64,000 nt of DNA from Neisseria sicca (GCF_003044565.1 NZ_POXG01000008.1:80346-144345); one strand, 5' to 3'; positions 19,326-30,986 are shown, numbered from the stretch's first letter. A program made the numbers and translations. The notes: generated from the sequence alone by a model not told the origin.

Positions 19326-20184
19326 CAAAATTACTGCTACTGATTACATCACGCACCACTTGCAAAGTTTAACCAGCCTTTCCGATGTAGCTAAAGGACA
19401 GGGCTTGGACAATATTGCTGATTTTTCTTTTATTAATATCGATGCAATATTTTTCTCTGTATTGTTGGGCGTAATCGGCAGTTTCCTACTTTTGCGTGGA
19501 GCCAAGAAGGCGACAGCAGGTGTACCCGGTCGTTTTCAGGCTGCTGTCGAGATTTTGTTTGAATTTGTGGATGATATGTGTAAAAGCATTATTCACAACG
19601 AACAATCCCGAAAAGCCATTGCTCCGTTGGGCTTGACCCTGTTCGTATGGATTTTCCTGATGAATGCCATGGATATGCTGCCGGTGGATTTGTTCCCGTG
19701 GCTGTGGCAAAACATTATTACAGGTAACCATCATGCATTGCTGCGCATTGTGCCGACTGCAGATTTGAATACTACTTTGGCGTTGGCTATCGGTGTCTTG
19801 GTAATTTGTATTTATTACAATATTAAAATCAAAGGTGTTCGTGGTTGGATTCATGAGTTGTTCAGCGCTCCGTTTGGCGCCAAACTTGCTCCCGCCAACT
19901 TTCTTTTGAATCTTGTTGAATTCCTTTCTAAAACAGTTTCTCACGGTATGCGGTTGTTCGGTAATATGTATGCCGGTGAGCTGGTGTTCCTCCTGATTGC
20001 TTTGCTGGGTGGTGCTTGGGCATCATCTGGAAGCGTTGAAGTGTTGGATCCGATTCTGTTTGGTTTCCACATCCTTGCCGGATTGGCATGGGCAATTTTC
20101 CATATTTTGGTGATTACCCTGCAGGCATTTATCTTTATGGCCTTGGCGTTTGTCTATATCGGACAAGCTCATGATGCACATTAA
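19315..20184 (+). CDS. atpB: ATP synthase subunit a
   Basis: The 289-residue Fo subunit forms the proton half-channels beside the c-ring. The essential arginine is in the SKTVSHGMRLFGNMYAGELV helix, and the C-terminal helices (ILAGLAWAIFHILVITLQAFIFMALAFVYIGQAH) are typical. It starts inside the end of atpI, which suggests translational coupling. Confidence 0.96.
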   Translation: MAGDKITATDYITHHLQSLTSLSDVAKGQGLDNIADFSFINIDAIFFSVLLGVIGSFLLLRGAKKATAGVPGRFQAAVEILFEFVDDMCKSIIHNEQSRKAIAPLGLTLFVWIFLMNAMDMLPVDLFPWLWQNIITGNHHALLRIVPTADLNTTLALAIGVLVICIYYNIKIKGVRGWIHELFSAPFGAKLAPANFLLNLVEFLSKTVSHGMRLFGNMYAGELVFLLIALLGGAWASSGSVEVLDPILFGFHILAGLAWAIFHILVITLQAFIFMALAFVYIGQAHDAH

Positions 20185-20231
20185 TTATTAGGTAGTTTTT
20201 CATTAACTTTCTTTGTTTTCTCAAGGAGTAA

Positions 20232-20468
<237 letters not shown>

Positions 20469-20494
20469 TCAAACGGCGTGTTCCGTCTAGGTAC

Positions 20495-20526
20495 AGACTT
20501 TGGTCTGTTTAGACTTTGGTCTGTTT
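20495..20526 (+). repeat. Tandem 16-base palindromic repeat between atpE and atpF
   Basis: AGACTTTGGTCTGTTT occurs twice without a gap. Each copy can fold as AGAC-TTTG-GTCT followed by TTT. It might slow or process the transcript after atpE, whose product is needed in about ten copies per complex. Confidence 0.8.
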
Positions 20527-20555
20527 GATTAACACTAGTACGAAGGTTAACTAAC

Positions 20556-21026
20556 GTGAATATTAATGCAACCTTATTCGCTCAAATCATCGTCTTTTTC
20601 GGTTTGGTTTGGTTTACCATGAAATTTGTGTGGCCGCCGATCGCAAAAGCATTAGATGAGCGTGCCGCAAAAATTGCCGAAGGCTTGGCTGCTGCCGAGC
20701 GCGGTAAGAGCGATTTTGAACAGGCAGAGAAGAAAGTTGCAGAACTCTTGGCTGAAGGGCGTAACCAAGTTTCCGAAATGGTAGCTAACGCCGAAAAACG
20801 TGCCGCCAAAATCGTAGAAGAAGCGAAAGAACAAGCTTCTGTCGAGGCGGTGCGGATTACAGCACAAGCTAAAGCCGATGCGCAGCAAGAAATGAATCGT
20901 GCACGCGAAGTTTTGCGTGAACAAGTTGCTGCGTTGGCAGTTAAAGGTGCCGAGTCTATTTTGCGCAGTGAAGTTGATACTTCCAAACATGCGCAGTTGC
21001 TCAGTGCCTTAAAACAGGAGCTGTAA
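20556..21026 (+). CDS. atpF: ATP synthase subunit b
   Basis: The 156-residue subunit has one N-terminal membrane helix ([20 protein letters not shown]) and a long charged helix with heptad pattern that forms the peripheral stalk. It starts with GTG at 20556. Length equals the enterobacterial b subunit. Confidence 0.95.
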   Translation: MNINATLFAQIIVFFGLVWFTMKFVWPPIAKALDERAAKIAEGLAAAERGKSDFEQAEKKVAELLAEGRNQVSEMVANAEKRAAKIVEEAKEQASVEAVRITAQAKADAQQEMNRAREVLREQVAALAVKGAESILRSEVDTSKHAQLLSALKQEL

Positions 21027-21030
21027 TCTT

Positions 21031-21564
21031 ATGGCTGAGTTCGCAACGATTGCCAGACCTTATGCGAAAGCATTATTCAATCTGGCGCAGGAAAAAAACC
21101 AAATTGAGTCTTGGTTGGGCGGACTGGAAGAATTAGCCGCGGTTGTTCAAAATGAGAAAGTCATTTCTTTGATTGAGCGACCTGAAACAAATACTTCTGA
21201 AAAGGTAAATGTGCTTGCCGAACTCGTTGAGTTAAAAAGTGATGAATTGAAAAATTTCATTACTGTTTTGGCAGAGCAAAAACGTTTGCCCGTATTGCCT
21301 GAAGTCTATGCTCAATATCAAGCTTTAACCTTGTCATTCAATCATACTAAGTCTGCTGTAATTTACAGCGCTTATCCATTGACTGAAGATCAACTGGCTG
21401 AGTTGGCTGAAATATTGAAAAAACGCTTTGACAGTGAGTTGCAAATTACAACTGAAGTTGCGCCTGAGTTAATCGGCGGTGTCAAAGTTGAAGTGGGTGA
21501 CCAGGTCTTGGATTTGTCGGTGCAGGGTAAATTGAATGCCCTGTATGCGACTATGACAAATTAG
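21031..21564 (+). CDS. atpH: ATP synthase subunit delta
   Basis: The 177-residue subunit links F1 to the b stalk. The N-terminal helical domain begins [19 protein letters not shown] and the C-terminal part contains [25 protein letters not shown], the family signature. It starts 4 bases after atpF. Confidence 0.95.
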   Translation: MAEFATIARPYAKALFNLAQEKNQIESWLGGLEELAAVVQNEKVISLIERPETNTSEKVNVLAELVELKSDELKNFITVLAEQKRLPVLPEVYAQYQALTLSFNHTKSAVIYSAYPLTEDQLAELAEILKKRFDSELQITTEVAPELIGGVKVEVGDQVLDLSVQGKLNALYATMTN

Positions 21565-21574
21565 GAGAGTTTTC

Positions 21575-23122
21575 ATGCAGCTTAATCCTGCTGAAATTAG
21601 CGATTTGATTAAAGCTAAAATTGAAAATCTGTCTGGAAATACAGAAGTACGTACCCGTGGTACGGTTATTTCTGTAACAGACGGTATTGTTCGTATTCAT
21701 GGCTTGTCAGACGCAATGCAAGGTGAGATGCTCGAATTCCCGGGTAACACTTTCGGTTTGGCGATGAACTTGGAGCGTGACTCCGTCGGCGCCGTAGTGT
21801 TGGGTGAATACGAACATATTAAAGAAGGCGACACAGTTACTTGTACCGGTCGTATTTTGGAAGTACCTGTCGGTCGTGAATTGGTTGGTCGCGTTGTAGA
21901 TGCACTGGGTCGTCCGATTGATGGCAAAGGTCCGATCAACACATTTTCTACTGCACCCATTGAAAAAATTGCACCAGGTGTGATTGCCCGTAAATCGGTT
22001 GACCAGCCTATGCAAACTGGTCTGAAGGCCATTGACTCAATGGTTCCGATTGGTCGCGGTCAACGTGAGCTGATCATTGGTGACCGTCAAACAGGTAAAA
22101 CAGCCGTAGCATTGGATGCTATTGTTAACCAAAAAGGTACAGGCGTTATTTGTATTTATGTCGCAATCGGTCAAAAAGCATCTTCTATTGCTAACGTAGT
22201 ACGCAAATTGGAAGAGCATGGTGCAATGGAACACACGATTGTGGTTGCTGCGACTGCTTCTGAGGCTGCCGCTCTGCAATATATCGCACCTTATGCAGGT
22301 TGTACTATGGGCGAGTTCTTCCGCGACCGCGGTGAAGACGCATTGATCGTATATGATGACTTGTCCAAACAAGCTGTTGCTTACCGTCAAATTTCCCTGT
22401 TGCTGCGCCGCCCACCCGGACGCGAAGCATATCCTGGCGACGTTTTCTATCTGCACTCCCGCTTGTTGGAACGTGCGGCTCGTGTAAATGAACACGAAGT
22501 TGAAAAACTGACTAATGGCGAAGTGATAGGTAAAACAGGCTCTTTGACTGCATTGCCGATTATTGAAACCCAAGCCGGTGACGTATCTGCATTCGTACCG
22601 ACAAACGTGATTTCGATTACCGACGGTCAAATTTTCTTGGAAACTGACTTGTTTAACGCTGGTATCCGTCCTGCGATTAATGCCGGTATTTCGGTATCGC
22701 GCGTAGGTGGTGCAGCGCAAACTAAAGTAATTAAAAAATTGGGTGGCGGTATCCGTTTGGCACTCGCTCAATATCGTGAGTTGGCAGCCTTCTCGCAATT
22801 TGCTTCCGATTTGGATGAAGCTACACGCAAACAGCTGCAACACGGTGAAGTGGTTACTGAATTGATGAAACAAAAACAATTCAGCACTTTGGATACAGCC
22901 GAAATGGCTTTGACTTTGTGGGCCATTAATAATGGTTCTTACGAAGATGTACCAGTACCCAAGGCATTGGCTTTCGAAGCGGAATTTTTGAGCTTTGTAC
23001 GCACTCAGCATCCTGGTGTTTTAGAAGCAATCAACGCATCAGGTGCGATGTCCGATGAAAGTGAAAAAACATTGACTGAAGCCATGAATTCTTTCAAATC
23101 TTCTTATGCTTACCAAGCCTAA
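21575..23122 (+). CDS. atpA: ATP synthase subunit alpha
   Basis: The 515-residue F1 subunit has the non-catalytic nucleotide site with P-loop GDRQTGKT near residue 170, the [20 protein letters not shown] segment and the signature [17 protein letters not shown]. Length is standard. Confidence 0.97.
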   Translation: MQLNPAEISDLIKAKIENLSGNTEVRTRGTVISVTDGIVRIHGLSDAMQGEMLEFPGNTFGLAMNLERDSVGAVVLGEYEHIKEGDTVTCTGRILEVPVGRELVGRVVDALGRPIDGKGPINTFSTAPIEKIAPGVIARKSVDQPMQTGLKAIDSMVPIGRGQRELIIGDRQTGKTAVALDAIVNQKGTGVICIYVAIGQKASSIANVVRKLEEHGAMEHTIVVAATASEAAALQYIAPYAGCTMGEFFRDRGEDALIVYDDLSKQAVAYRQISLLLRRPPGREAYPGDVFYLHSRLLERAARVNEHEVEKLTNGEVIGKTGSLTALPIIETQAGDVSAFVPTNVISITDGQIFLETDLFNAGIRPAINAGISVSRVGGAAQTKVIKKLGGGIRLALAQYRELAAFSQFASDLDEATRKQLQHGEVVTELMKQKQFSTLDTAEMALTLWAINNGSYEDVPVPKALAFEAEFLSFVRTQHPGVLEAINASGAMSDESEKTLTEAMNSFKSSYAYQA

Positions 23123-23146
23123 GAGCTGAAATGAAAGGAGTCTGAA

Positions 23147-24022
23147 ATGGCAGTCGGAAAAGAGATTCTCACCAAAATCCGTAGTGTTCAAAATACCCAA
23201 AAGATCACTAAAGCGATGCAAATGGTGTCAACCTCTAAAATGCGGAAGACTCAGGAACGGATGCGCTTAGCGCGTCCGTATGCCGAAAAAGTGCGGACAG
23301 TTATGAGTCATTTGGCGCAAACCAATGAAGATCATGGTATTAAATTATTGGCACCTCATCGTGAAACACGTCGGGTGGGTTTCATTTTAATCACCTCTGA
23401 TAAAGGTCTTTGCGGTGGTTTGAACGCGAATGTTTTGAAGAAATTTTTAGCGCAAGTCCAAGAATACCAAGAGCAGGGCATTGAAGTTGATGTTGTCTGT
23501 TTAGGTAGTAAAGGCTTAGCCGCTTGTCAAAGCATCGGTTTGAACGTTATTGCCAGTGCGATTAATTTGGGGGATACCCCAAAAATGGAATTGCTGCTTG
23601 GTCCATTGACTGAAATCTTCCAACGTTACGAGAAGCATGAGTTAGATAAAATACATTTGGTATATTCGCGTTTTGTTAATACCATGCGTCAAGAACCACG
23701 GTTGGAGGTTCTGCTGCCGATCGGCGAAAATGTGATAGAAGACGAGAATAACTATTCTTCATTCAGTTGGGAATATCGTTATGAACCAAGTCCTATCGCT
23801 GTGTTGGAATATCTGGTTCGCCGCTATTTAGAGTCTGTGGTTTATCAAGCATTGAGTGACAATATGGCATCAGAGCAAGCTGCGCGTATGGTGGCGATGA
23901 AAGCGGCCACCGACAATGCAGGCAATGCCATTAAAGAGTTGCGTTTGGTATATAACAAATCGCGTCAAGCTGCGATTACCACGGAATTGTCAGAAATTGT
24001 AGCAGGTGCAGCGGCAGTTTAA
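23147..24022 (+). CDS. atpG: ATP synthase subunit gamma
   Basis: The 291-residue rotor subunit starts with the conserved helix (EILTKIRSVQNTQKITKAMQMVSTSKM) and ends with MKAATDNAGNAIKELRLVYNKSRQAAITTELSEIVAGAAAV, the two helices of the central coiled coil. Length is standard. Confidence 0.97.
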   Translation: MAVGKEILTKIRSVQNTQKITKAMQMVSTSKMRKTQERMRLARPYAEKVRTVMSHLAQTNEDHGIKLLAPHRETRRVGFILITSDKGLCGGLNANVLKKFLAQVQEYQEQGIEVDVVCLGSKGLAACQSIGLNVIASAINLGDTPKMELLLGPLTEIFQRYEKHELDKIHLVYSRFVNTMRQEPRLEVLLPIGENVIEDENNYSSFSWEYRYEPSPIAVLEYLVRRYLESVVYQALSDNMASEQAARMVAMKAATDNAGNAIKELRLVYNKSRQAAITTELSEIVAGAAAV

Positions 24023-24051
24023 TGTCGTCTGAAACCTGAACAGGAAATTAG

Positions 24052-25458
<1,407 letters not shown>

Positions 25459-25468
25459 GGAGGTCGGC

Positions 25469-25894
25469 ATGAGCATCATGCGAGTTGAAGTGGTAAGTAG
25501 CGAGCAGAACATCTATTCAGGCGAAGCCAGTTTTGTAGTGGTTCCGACTGTTCAAGGTGAGCTCGGTATTTATCCGCGACACGAGCCGATTATGAGTTTG
25601 GTACGTCCCGGTGCATTGCGTTTGACCGTGCCGGGCGAAGCCGAAGAAGTTCTTGTTGCCGTTTCCGGTGGAGTGCTGGAAGTGCAGCCCAACCAACTTA
25701 CTGTGTTGGCGGATGTTGCCGTACGCAGTTCCGAGATGGATCGGGAGCGCGCGGAAGCTGCCAAGAAGGCGGCGGAAACAGGCATTTCTCAAGCCAAAGA
25801 CGATAAATCGCTGGCTGAAGCGCACAAAGCCTTAGCCGCAGCGATTGCCCAGCTCAAAACCTTGGATTATCTTCGTTCGCACAAAAACAAATAA
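25469..25894 (+). CDS. atpC: ATP synthase subunit epsilon
   Basis: The 141-residue subunit has the N-terminal beta-barrel (MRVEVVSSEQNIYSGEASFVVVPTVQGELGIYPRHEPIM in its first part) and a C-terminal helical hairpin that can inhibit the motor. A strong GGAGG-type site precedes the ATG. It ends the operon. Confidence 0.96.
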   Translation: MSIMRVEVVSSEQNIYSGEASFVVVPTVQGELGIYPRHEPIMSLVRPGALRLTVPGEAEEVLVAVSGGVLEVQPNQLTVLADVAVRSSEMDRERAEAAKKAAETGISQAKDDKSLAEAHKALAAAIAQLKTLDYLRSHKNK

Positions 25895-25910
25895 GCAGTT
25901 TTGTTTTACA

Positions 25911-25942
25911 AAAAGCACGGTTGATTACCGTGCTTTTTTATT
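25911..25942 (+). terminator. Rho-independent terminator of the atp operon
   Basis: Stem AAAAGCACGG (25911-25920) pairs with CCGTGCTTTTTT (from 25928) around a 7-base loop, followed by T-rich sequence. Confidence 0.9.
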
Positions 25943-25987
25943 TTTGGGATTGGCTGAGCGTATAGATGATCAAGGGAAAGATAGAAG

Positions 25988-26053
25988 CAGGTCGTCTGAA
26001 AACCATGCTCAAGGTTTGATGCCATGGAGGCTGCGTTTTCAGACGACCTTTTC
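25988..26053. terminator. DUS inverted pair between atpC and the Tli4-like gene
   Basis: Opposed DUS copies with a loop of about 35 bases lie between the convergent genes and could end both transcripts. Confidence 0.55.
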
Positions 26054-26057
26054 ATCG

Positions 26058-27086
26058 CTATTGCTTCACAGGTTTCAAAGTCGGCAAAACCGTATCCCAA
26101 ATCGCCAGCACTTCGGCTTCGCTGCGCTTCGTCCCGTCTTTCTTCTCCGCGCCGAACTGTATCATGATACGCGGATCACCGCCGTCACGCTCCCAAAAGA
26201 ACATATATGTGTTGCCGCCCCATTTCACCAATTTTTCCTCGCCGGACATGCCGTTGATGGTGCGTTTTCCTTGGCGGATGGTGTGCGTTAGGGCTTTAAC
26301 CATTACACCCTTATCTAAATTAACCTTGCGTTTCAACAGCGTCGGCTCACCTGCTTTCAACACGTCACCATGCATGATTTCCAGACTCATATCATGTTGC
26401 TTGGCAAATTCGACGGTGCTATGAACTTCAAACGGTTTTTTACCGTCATCGGCGATAAAACCGCCTATCAAGCAGATGCCGTGTTTATTTGGCACTTCAA
26501 ATTCCTGTCTTGTTTTCAAACCGCTGAGAATTTCTTGGCGGAATTTTTTCTCTATGGTGTTGATCGCTTCTTTTTCTTGGGCTTTCCAGTTGGCAGGAGC
26601 TTTGCCGTTTTCGGCGGGGATATAGAAAAAACTGCGTACGATATAAGCGTCATCATTATCCAGCTTGAAATATAAGTCGGCTTCGTAGGGCATACCGTCC
26701 TTCCCGATAATATTTTCCCAATGGAATCCCCCGCGCGTTACCTGCATCATCGCCCGATCCGGAATCAGAGTGCGGGTATCGACGACAATATCGGTTCCAT
26801 CATACCCACTATGTTTGAACCTCTTGATAGTCCTAACGTTTCTATTCCAATCATTAAACATGACCATCACGCTCCAGCCGTTGTAACCAAGATGCGTACT
26901 GCCATGACGGCGTTTGGATGGCAGGCGCAATTGATAGCGGCCGCTGCAATAGGGCTGTTCTGTCCAGTAGGCGGTGTCGATGGCGGTTTTGGTAACGGTT
27001 GGCGAAGTTTCTGCCGATGGGGACGCGGTAGGCGTGCAGGCTGCGACGGCAAGGATCAGGGATAATGTAGTCAGACGGATGGTCAT
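26058..27086 (-). CDS. Tli4-like T6SS immunity lipoprotein
   Basis: The 342-residue protein has a lipoprotein signal (lipobox AVAAC, Cys17). The first half contains a cysteine-containing opening YCSGRYQLRLP, and the second half has EFEVPNKHGICLIGGFIADD and repeated strand segments, the pattern I associate with the Tli4 C-terminal domain of T6SS phospholipase immunity proteins. Tli4-type proteins sit in the periplasm and block Tle4 lipase effectors. No lipase gene is adjacent. The T6SS cluster begins about 8 kb away. The family call is from pattern memory. Confidence 0.6.
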   Translation of the reverse strand: MTIRLTTLSLILAVAACTPTASPSAETSPTVTKTAIDTAYWTEQPYCSGRYQLRLPSKRRHGSTHLGYNGWSVMVMFNDWNRNVRTIKRFKHSGYDGTDIVVDTRTLIPDRAMMQVTRGGFHWENIIGKDGMPYEADLYFKLDNDDAYIVRSFFYIPAENGKAPANWKAQEKEAINTIEKKFRQEILSGLKTRQEFEVPNKHGICLIGGFIADDGKKPFEVHSTVEFAKQHDMSLEIMHGDVLKAGEPTLLKRKVNLDKGVMVKALTHTIRQGKRTINGMSGEEKLVKWGGNTYMFFWERDGGDPRIMIQFGAEKKDGTKRSEAEVLAIWDTVLPTLKPVKQ

Positions 27087-27576
27087 GGATAAGCTCCGTG
27101 ATTGAATAGGGGTCGTCTGAAAGTATAGTTTGATTCAGACGACCTTTGTCATAAAACGGACTTGGCGGTATTTATTGAATATGGGTGGAAATCTGAGGTG
27201 TGTTTGGGCGTGCTTGAGGTTTGGGATGGCTTTTGCTGCCTGATGGTTTGAGACAAGTCTGTGTTTATGTCGAACTATTTTTTCTTCTTTATTGTCTTTC
27301 CCAAGGTATCGTCTTTTGTTACGGCTTTATTTGCAAAAATTGTTAATATCCGAAAATTTAATTATACTCATAAAGTATTAGTGCTTTTGGTTTATAATCT
27401 ATTGTTGTAGATTCACTTTTTAGTCTGAATCTGCCAATGCCCGATTGAAGACCGTTATGTAAAAAATGGCAGCGATGCGTATTTCGATTGCTGTTTTTCT
27501 CGGTGGATTTAAATAAACAGGCAAGGCAGGAGCTTGGCGTTTTATTTCAATCCGCTCAAAACAACAGAGAGAATTT
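27087..27576. other. Gene-free intergenic region with a DUS hairpin
   Basis: A DUS inverted pair lies at 27110-27147, just upstream of the Tli4-like gene. The middle (about 27290-27410) is AT-rich with TTGTTAATAT and ATTATACTCATAA runs that may hold the promoter of the PepSY gene. I cannot assign a Fur box with confidence. Confidence 0.45.
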
Positions 27577-28989
27577 ATGGACACAACCAAACCTACTCCT
27601 CGTTCCGAACAACAAGCGAACCGCCGCTATCTGACCGTGTGGCGGTGGCATTTTTATTTCGGACTTCTGGTCGCCCCCTTTCTGACACTGCTTGCCATCA
27701 CAGGGTTGGGAATGCTGCTATTCGCCAACATTACCGGCAAAGAGGGTGAGCGTATACACGTTACCCCGCAGGCGCAGGTGCAGCCTTTGTCGGCGCAGGC
27801 GGAAGCGGCGCGGCAGTCTGTGAACCCTGAAACCGCTTCGGTGGTGCAATATATCGCGCCGCGCGCCGACGATATGGTTGCCGTGTTCCGCGTGAACAAC
27901 GACGACAAAGCGACCATGGTCGCCGTCGATCCTTACACGGCGAAAGTCGTCAGTTCCATGCCGCGCAATGAGGGCTGGTATCACACGATGGACGGAATCC
28001 ACGGCGATATGATGCTCGGCACGGTGGGCGATTATCTGATAGAAACCGCCGCGTCGCTGACCATCCTGATGATGATTACGGGGATTTATTTGTGGTGGGC
28101 GAAACAGCGCAGCCTGAAATCCATGCTTGTGCCGCAAACGGGCAAAGGACGCTCGTGGTGGCGTAGCATGCACGGCGCATTCGGCACTTGGGTTTCTTTG
28201 ATTTTATTGTTGTTCTGCCTGTCGGGTGTTGCTTGGGCGGGCATTTGGGGCGGTAAGTTCGTTCAGTCGTGGAGCCAATTCCCCGCCGGCAAATGGGGGG
28301 TCGAACCGAACCCCGTATCCGTCGTGCCGACCCACGGCGATGTGTTGAACGACGGCAAAACCAAAGAAGTACCGTGGATTCTGGAACTCACGCCCATGCC
28401 TGTTTCCGGTACGACGAAGGGCGAAAACGGCATCAATCTGAGCGAACCGATGACTTTGGAAACGGTTGACCGCTTCGCCCGCGAAATCGGTTTCAAAGGC
28501 CGCTACCAGCTCAACCTGCCCAAAGGAGAAACGGGCGTGTGGACGCTGTCGCAGGATTCGATGAGCTACGACATGATCAGCCCGACCGCCGACCGCACGG
28601 TGCACATCGACCAATACAGCGGCAAAATCCTGGCCGACATCCGTTTCGACGATTACAACTTCTTCGGCAAATTCATGGCGGCCAGCATCGCGCTGCACAT
28701 GGGGACGCTGGGCTGGTGGAGCGTGTTGGCGAACGTTTTGTTCTGCTTGGCGGTCATCTTCATCTGCGTCAGCGGCTGCGTGATGTGGTGGAAACGCCGC
28801 CCTGCCAAAGCGGGCGGACTGGTTCCTCCGGCGCAGAAAATCGAGCTGCCGGTATGGTGGGCAATGGCTGTGCCGCTGTTGATTGTGGCGGTATTGTTCC
28901 CGACCGCCATCGCCGCCATCGCTGTGATTTGGATTTTAGATACGGCTTTGCTGTCGCGGATTCCGGCGCTGTCGCGGTGGTTCAAATAA
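27577..28989 (+). CDS. PepSY-associated membrane protein (PiuB-like)
   Basis: The 470-residue protein opens with LTVWRWHFYFGLLVAPFLTLLAITGLGMLLF, the first helix of PepSY-TM proteins, followed by a large outward loop containing a PepSY domain with YTAKVVSSMPRNEGWYHTMDGIHGDMMLG in its end. Two further helix pairs and a second large loop (DQYSGKILADIRFDDYNFFGKFMAASIALHMGTLGWWS at its end) follow, with conserved His and Trp residues. Members are linked to iron or siderophore use and possibly to ferric reduction. A Correia element starts 2 bases behind the stop. Confidence 0.85.
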   Translation: MDTTKPTPRSEQQANRRYLTVWRWHFYFGLLVAPFLTLLAITGLGMLLFANITGKEGERIHVTPQAQVQPLSAQAEAARQSVNPETASVVQYIAPRADDMVAVFRVNNDDKATMVAVDPYTAKVVSSMPRNEGWYHTMDGIHGDMMLGTVGDYLIETAASLTILMMITGIYLWWAKQRSLKSMLVPQTGKGRSWWRSMHGAFGTWVSLILLLFCLSGVAWAGIWGGKFVQSWSQFPAGKWGVEPNPVSVVPTHGDVLNDGKTKEVPWILELTPMPVSGTTKGENGINLSEPMTLETVDRFAREIGFKGRYQLNLPKGETGVWTLSQDSMSYDMISPTADRTVHIDQYSGKILADIRFDDYNFFGKFMAASIALHMGTLGWWSVLANVLFCLAVIFICVSGCVMWWKRRPAKAGGLVPPAQKIELPVWWAMAVPLLIVAVLFPTAIAAIAVIWILDTALLSRIPALSRWFK

Positions 28990-28991
28990 AC

Positions 28992-29098
28992 TATAGTGGA
29001 TTAACTTTAAATCAGGACAAGGCGACGAAGCCGCAGACAGTACAGATAGTACGGCAAGGCGAGGCAACGCCGTACTGGTTTAAAGTTAATCCACTATA
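28992..29098. repeat. Correia element (CREE), 107-bp form
   Basis: Starts TATAGTGGATTAACTTTAAA and ends TTTAAAGTTAATCCACTATA, with the reverse orientation of the other 107-bp copies (CAGGACAAGGCGACGAAGCC first). It lies directly behind the PepSY gene. Confidence 0.92.
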
Positions 29099-29152
29099 AA
29101 CGCTTATGGCGCGTGGCAAACGATAAACCGTCAGGCTTGATTTGCCAAAGCT

Positions 29153-29198
29153 AAAAGGTCGTCTGAAAACCAAATTAGGTTTTCAGACGACCTTTTTT
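29153..29198. terminator. DUS inverted pair between convergent genes
   Basis: Opposed DUS copies flanked by A and T runs, with TTTTTT on the right side. Confidence 0.75.
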
Positions 29199-29265
29199 GA
29201 CGATTAACTGCAAATACTTGAATCGGTCAGAAGCTGAGGGGAGATAATCTACACCGGTTCCTTAA

Positions 29266-30072
29266 TTATTTTTTGGGTTGTATGAAATGCTCCGCTTCCT
29301 TCAAGATTTCAGGTTTCACGATTCCCTGCAAATCCTTAGTGGGGATAGTAAACTCAGGTCTGCCTAAAACATATGCACCGATTTCGTAACTTTGATACAG
29401 GAAAGTCAAACCGTTTTTATCGAAACGCCAGTTTTCCGTAGCGGAAAATTTGTCACTATTGTATCCACTAATGTAATTACGTGCTTCTTCTTCGGTGTCA
29501 CCACTATTTTCCTTCAGGTATTTGACATAGGCTTCTTCAAGCAGGTGTGTCAGTTTTCCTTCTTGATTGGGTAATAAGATGTCGTTCAATTGAAGAGGCT
29601 TTGGATTAGCAATGCCGCGCTTCAATACTGTCAGCGTGTGCACGCCGTATCCGTGCGGGCCACAATTGTATTCCCAGTCTTCTTTTCCGAAAACGGCATA
29701 ATTGGGCGTATAGCCTTCCAGTTCCAACGTATCTATATAGTCCAAAGCACAAGGATACTCACCGGCTTTGTGGAGTTTTTGGTTTTCCTTATTGGTCTCC
29801 TTTACGTCTTTGTCGCGTATTAAGGTCGTCTGAACCGATTTCTGCGTAGGCAGTTTGCCCCCCATTTGTTTTCTGACCCAGTTATCCAAATGCTTGTCGC
29901 CCGTAATCGGATAGCCGACGGTAAGTTGATGGCAAAGGGGTTTGCCATCTCTGTCTTTACCGTCACAGGATTTGGCTTCCAAGGTTTTGGATTGAAACGA
30001 TAAAGGGGCAGCCTGAACATTTGCAGAGAAAACGAGGGACAGTGCTGCGGCAGCAAGCGTTTTGCGGAACAT
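29266..30072 (-). CDS. Exported DUF3298-type (RsiV-like) protein
   Basis: The 268-residue protein has a Sec signal peptide ending AANVQAAPL-like (cleavage near residue 22). The C-terminal part, WRFDKNGLTFLYQSYEIGAYVLGRPEFTIP, is the hallmark of DUF3298, found in RsiV and in many secreted proteins. Three cysteines lie in the N-terminal half (SCDGKD, LCHQL, PCALD). It follows glyQ on the same strand with an 11-base gap and may be co-transcribed. Function unknown; a lysozyme-binding role as in RsiV is only an analogy. Confidence 0.8.
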   Translation of the reverse strand: MFRKTLAAAALSLVFSANVQAAPLSFQSKTLEAKSCDGKDRDGKPLCHQLTVGYPITGDKHLDNWVRKQMGGKLPTQKSVQTTLIRDKDVKETNKENQKLHKAGEYPCALDYIDTLELEGYTPNYAVFGKEDWEYNCGPHGYGVHTLTVLKRGIANPKPLQLNDILLPNQEGKLTHLLEEAYVKYLKENSGDTEEEARNYISGYNSDKFSATENWRFDKNGLTFLYQSYEIGAYVLGRPEFTIPTKDLQGIVKPEILKEAEHFIQPKK

Positions 30073-30083
30073 ATCAACACCTA

Positions 30084-30986
30084 TTAGGATTTGGATTTAA
30101 TCAGCGGGAAGCCCAATGCTTCTCGGCTTTCGACGTATTTTTGCGCCACGATACGGCTGAGGGCGCGGATGCGGCCGATGTAGGTGGCGCGTTCGGTCAC
30201 GGAAATGGCGCCGCATGCGTCTAAGAGGTTGAAGGTGTGTCCGGCTTTGAGGACCAGCTCGTAGGCGGGCAGGGCAAGGCTGGCGTTTTCTTCGGCGAGC
30301 AGGCGTTTGGCTTGCGCTTCGTAGTCGTTGAACTGGCGCAGCAGCCAGTCGGCATCACTGTATTCGAAGTTGTAGGTGGATTGTTCGACTTCGTTTTGGT
30401 GGTACACGTCGCCGTAGGTGACGGTGTTGCCGTCCAGCGTTTTTGCCCAAACGAGGTCATAGACGTTTTCTACGCCTTGCAGGTACATCGCCAAGCGTTC
30501 GATGCCGTAGGTGATTTCGCCGAGTACGGGGGTGCAGTCAATGCCGCCAACTTGTTGGAAGTAGGTGAACTGAGTTACTTCCATGCCGTTGAGCCAGACT
30601 TCCCAGCCCAAGCCCCATGCGCCGAGGGTGGGGTTTTCCCAGTCGTCTTCGACGAAGCGGATGTCGTGGACTTTGGGGTCGATGCCCAATTCGCGCAGGG
30701 AATCGAGATAGAGGTCTTGGATATTGGCGGGCGCGGGTTTGAGGGCGACTTGGAATTGGTAATAGTGTTGCAGGCGGTTGGGGTTGTCGCCATAGCGGCC
30801 GTCTTTGGGGCGGCGGCTGGGTTGGACGTAGGCGGCAAACCAAGGCTCGGGGCCGAGCGCGCGCAGGCAGGTGGCAGGGTGGGAAGTACCGGCGCCGACT
30901 TCCATGTCGAAAGGTTGGATGACGGTGCAGCCTTTGTCTGCCCAGAATGTTTGCAGTTTGAAGATGATTTGTTGGAAGGTGAGCAT
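30084..30986 (-). CDS. glyQ: Glycyl-tRNA synthetase alpha subunit
   Basis: The 300-residue catalytic subunit of the tetrameric bacterial GlyRS begins [20 protein letters not shown] and contains [48 protein letters not shown] and [22 protein letters not shown], the core of the class II fold. Length is standard. The beta subunit glyS is not adjacent and not elsewhere in the window. Confidence 0.96.
   Translation of the reverse strand: MLTFQQIIFKLQTFWADKGCTVIQPFDMEVGAGTSHPATCLRALGPEPWFAAYVQPSRRPKDGRYGDNPNRLQHYYQFQVALKPAPANIQDLYLDSLRELGIDPKVHDIRFVEDDWENPTLGAWGLGWEVWLNGMEVTQFTYFQQVGGIDCTPVLGEITYGIERLAMYLQGVENVYDLVWAKTLDGNTVTYGDVYHQNEVEQSTYNFEYSDADWLLRQFNDYEAQAKRLLAEENASLALPAYELVLKAGHTFNLLDACGAISVTERATYIGRIRALSRIVAQKYVESREALGFPLIKSKS

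Noticed and set aside
27290..27420. Fur box upstream of the PepSY gene
   Set aside because: AT-rich sequence only loosely resembles the consensus; not enough matches to claim it.
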